The notes below the pieces were generated by a model. It had not been told where the DNA came from. It was given only the letters and a program-made list of their open reading frames with translations, and searched no databases. This document shows, piece after piece, positions 61,969-64,000 of a stretch of DNA of 64,000 bases. Position 1 is the first letter of the stretch. Each line of letters starts with the position of its first letter. The translations under genes and the position numbers were made by a program. This DNA comes from Acanthochromis polyacanthus (Eukaryota; Chordata; Actinopteri; Pomacentridae). Location: the NCBI RefSeq assembly GCF_021347895.1, contig NC_067132.1, positions 9,912,995 through 9,976,994 of the forward strand. The letters are read 5' to 3'.

Positions 61969-63482
61969 TAGGGTTGCCAACCGTCCCTTAAAATATGGAA
62001 TCGTCCCATATTGAGCAACAAAATCCCGTGTCCCATATGGAACGCACTTTGTCCCATATTACCGTGAGAATCAAAAATAAGTCTGCAAAATGTCAACGTA
62101 ATCAATGAATATCAGGGTGCTTCATGTGAAAATTTATGGTAATCTCATTGCCAGCCCTCTCTTACTCTGTGACCAATGAACTGACAGCACACTCACACAT
62201 GAGTAAGACAATACAGAATCCAGCTCATCTCATTGGTCGAGGTCCTTTCACATGGAAAGAAGGTATACCGGCAAACAAGAGACGACAACAAAGCAGCATG
62301 GATGACACTGACGTGGATGACAATTTTCAGGCCTCGGACACTGCCGATGGAACTCCTCCAAGGAAGATTAAGAGGCTGCAGAAATACACAAGCGAATGGG
62401 AACGAGAATACATGTGGGTGGAAAAAGGCGCACTGCACTGTCTGTCGGCACGCGTTTTCTGTAGCCCATGGCGGACTTTATAAAGTTAAACAGCATGCAT
62501 CTAGTGCTGTACACGTTAAAACCATGAGACACAACAAAACCAGGGAATCCTTGACCCGTTTGTTGTCCACCAGGCAACGTCAGAGGCAGATATGGTATGT
62601 AATAAATAAGAATGATTTCTTTTTACCCTTTAAGTCCTAGTCTGTCATCAGTGTTTGGGTAAGGCAATGTGTAGTTTTATTTCATTTTATTTTTCATTGA
62701 CAGTGGGTTCATTCATACCCTTCCAGGAAGCAATAGAAGTAGCCACTTTGTTCCCAGAGAGAGGAGAACTGCCCTGTGCGGTTAAATAAAAGCTGCAAAA
62801 AAAGCTTAATTTCACAGTTTTTTTCCCCACTAATAAACTAAAATCAACTTCTGTTTCAGTGTTTTTCTTAAACCATCAGTACACTCTTGTAGCAGGAGGT
62901 AAATTCTAAATAACTGCCAGATATTGAAATTTTCTTCTGAACAAATGGGCACAAATGCTGACTCACAGGACATTTTCTGACCCTTTTGTAGTCAAATTAA
63001 CAAAATTAGCCCATAGATAGATAAATAGATGGATATAACATGCATAATTTATACTGTACAGGCAGTTGATATACTGCCCATAAACCTTACATATATACAA
63101 TAAGGTTTCTTCTTTGCATATAAAATCATGAAGAGATTTTATACTCTTCATGAGCCATTAACACTACTGAAGCTCCAGTCTGCTGGGTGTGTGTTGCCCC
63201 TCATTATGGGAGTCATTAGGTCATTCCCTCACACAGTAGGGTTTAAGTGCCCTCGTGGCCAGGTGTGAATGGGTTGTTATTTTGCGCTGAAAAACAAATT
63301 GTTGAATAATAATTTGTTTTCCATGTATTTGTATCACTCAAAAACATGCATCTAATTAAACTCAGGTTTGATTCAAAAAAGGTTAGCTACCACTGGTAGC
63401 CGGGAGGGGTGAAGGCAATCGGGTCGGCCAGCCCTGCCAGGGAGGTGTCCCTTATTTATTTTTCAGGGAGTTGGCAACCCTA
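61969..63482 (+). mobile_element. hAT element with BED zinc finger only, perfect 8-bp target duplication
   Basis: 1514 bp, starting TAGGGTTGCCAACCGTCCC and ending GGGAGTTGGCAACCCTA, flanked by CTGCTGGT (61961-61968 and 63483-63490). Eight-base duplications and TAGGG ends are hAT hallmarks. The only protein remnant is a BED-type zinc finger near the left end; no DDE/hATC dimerisation region is visible, so it is non-autonomous. Confidence 0.88.
62298..62640 (+). pseudogene. BED zinc-finger exon of a hAT transposase, frameshifted
   Basis: Starts MDDTDVDDNFQASDTADG (ATG 62298) and runs to YTSEWEREYMWVEKG; the reading frame then shifts in the A run near 62421-62426. The next frame has HCTVCRHAFSVAHGG and KQHASSAVH, a zinc finger with C at 62434 and 62443 and H at 62494 and 62512 (C-x2-C-x16-H-x5-H). 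GTATGT at 62594 could be the donor of a lost intron. The BED finger binds DNA ends in hAT transposases. Confidence 0.75.
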
Positions 63483-63589
63483 CTGCTGGTGCACCTAAGG
63501 TTTCCCAGCAGAACATTTCATTGTACCATGATAATCAATGCCGTTCATTTCAACAGTCAGTGGTTTTAACGTTGTGGCTGACTGGTGTA

Positions 63590-64000
63590 AAAATGCATTG
63601 TATGCAGATGAACAGGTAGATAGTCTGGCTAGCTGGCAGGCTGCCCTGGAAGTAGCTAGTTTTTAATCACCAGCAGTAGCATGTCCATATGGATGTAACA
63701 GTCCTCCACATAGTATGAATTTCCTGCTGGAATGAAGCAGTTTGAAGCTGGAGCTCATGTGGTCTTGCTCGATAAAGGTCAACTGACGAAACAATTTGGG
63801 GAAACGTGCTTATTCTTGCCAAGATGAATGCTGCTCTCATATCTGTAAAATGTAAAACTACAGCTAGCAGCTTAGCTTAGCATAAAAGCTGAAAGCAGGA
63901 AGAACGGCCAACCCCGTAGAACAGTTTATTTCAACTGTCCAAAATTCTCAGTAAGTTTGTTCTAAATTGACAAATATTGTCCAGACTTAACTTTGTGCCA
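63590..64000. other. Window end, nothing recognised
   Basis: Unique-looking sequence without gene or repeat. Confidence 0.4.

Larger units (their letters stand above)
61180..63589 (-). mobile_element. Tc1-like transposon fossil, copy 2, split by a hAT element
   Basis: Its right end reads GTGGTTTTAACGTTGTGGCTGA-type sequence ending CTGGTGTA (63589), a terminal repeat common in teleost Tc1-like elements. The minus strand of 61650-61968 holds QQDSEPCYTTKTAQEQFNEH, the block around the second catalytic Asp of Tc1 transposases (usual form QQDNAPCHTAK). It is broken by stops and by the insertion at 61969-63482. Confidence 0.7.

Overview
The window is nuclear DNA of a ray-finned (teleost) fish. It has vertebrate intron-exon structure with GT-AG introns, AT-rich spacers with CA/GT microsatellites, and many dispersed repeats of teleost type: tRNA-headed SINEs, Tc1-like fossils, hAT and piggyBac-like miniature elements, and a Penelope-like element. 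Nothing prokaryotic, viral-genomic or CRISPR-like is present. Family names for repeats rest on motif recognition from memory, not on a database search.

Three protein-coding genes are supported. (1) The 3' part of cyclin Y (ccny, + strand) has eight exons between 1459 and 17908, encoding the last ~265 of ~341 residues; the first exons lie before the window. Its 3' UTR runs to a poly(A) signal at 19728 and possibly further. (2) gjd4 is a delta-group connexin (+ strand, two exons, 29539-31039, 429 residues). (3) fzd8 is a Frizzled-8 Wnt receptor (- strand, single exon, 50810-52555, 581 residues) with a GC-rich body and a TATA/CCAAT/GC-box promoter near 53000-53075. The order CCNY-GJD4-FZD8 matches human 10p11.21, which supports each identification. 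Cyclin Y with CDK14 phosphorylates the Wnt co-receptor LRP6 and FZD8 is a Wnt receptor, so two Wnt-pathway genes lie side by side.

The rest is introns and spacers with a readable history of insertions. ccny introns hold a SINE (5932-6280), a short TIR element (11637-11835), a piggyBac-like MITE nested in another DNA element (13228-14265), and a hAT MITE with a perfect 8-bp target duplication nested in an older repeat (16611-17660). A Tc1-like transposase fossil lies at about 23000-24180. Between gjd4 and fzd8 there is a mobile-element cluster (33.9-42.1 kb). It holds a 583-bp element with a 9-bp target duplication that carries a piece of a RecQ-like helicase, a 1.1-kb element built around a nine-copy 15-mer, a solo LTR inserted in a C-rich repeat, a decayed Penelope-like element (SGNH esterase, RT, GIY-YIG) with TTAGGG tracts at both sides, and an RTE-like tail. 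Beyond fzd8 there are two copies of a second Tc1-like family, one of them interrupted by a 1.5-kb hAT element carrying only a BED zinc finger, plus a second SINE with a 13-bp target duplication.

No wholly new gene system is visible. The most unusual items are the helicase-carrying element, the BED-only hAT element, the Penelope-like element with TTAGGG flanks, and the solo LTR with its TATA box inside a palindrome.
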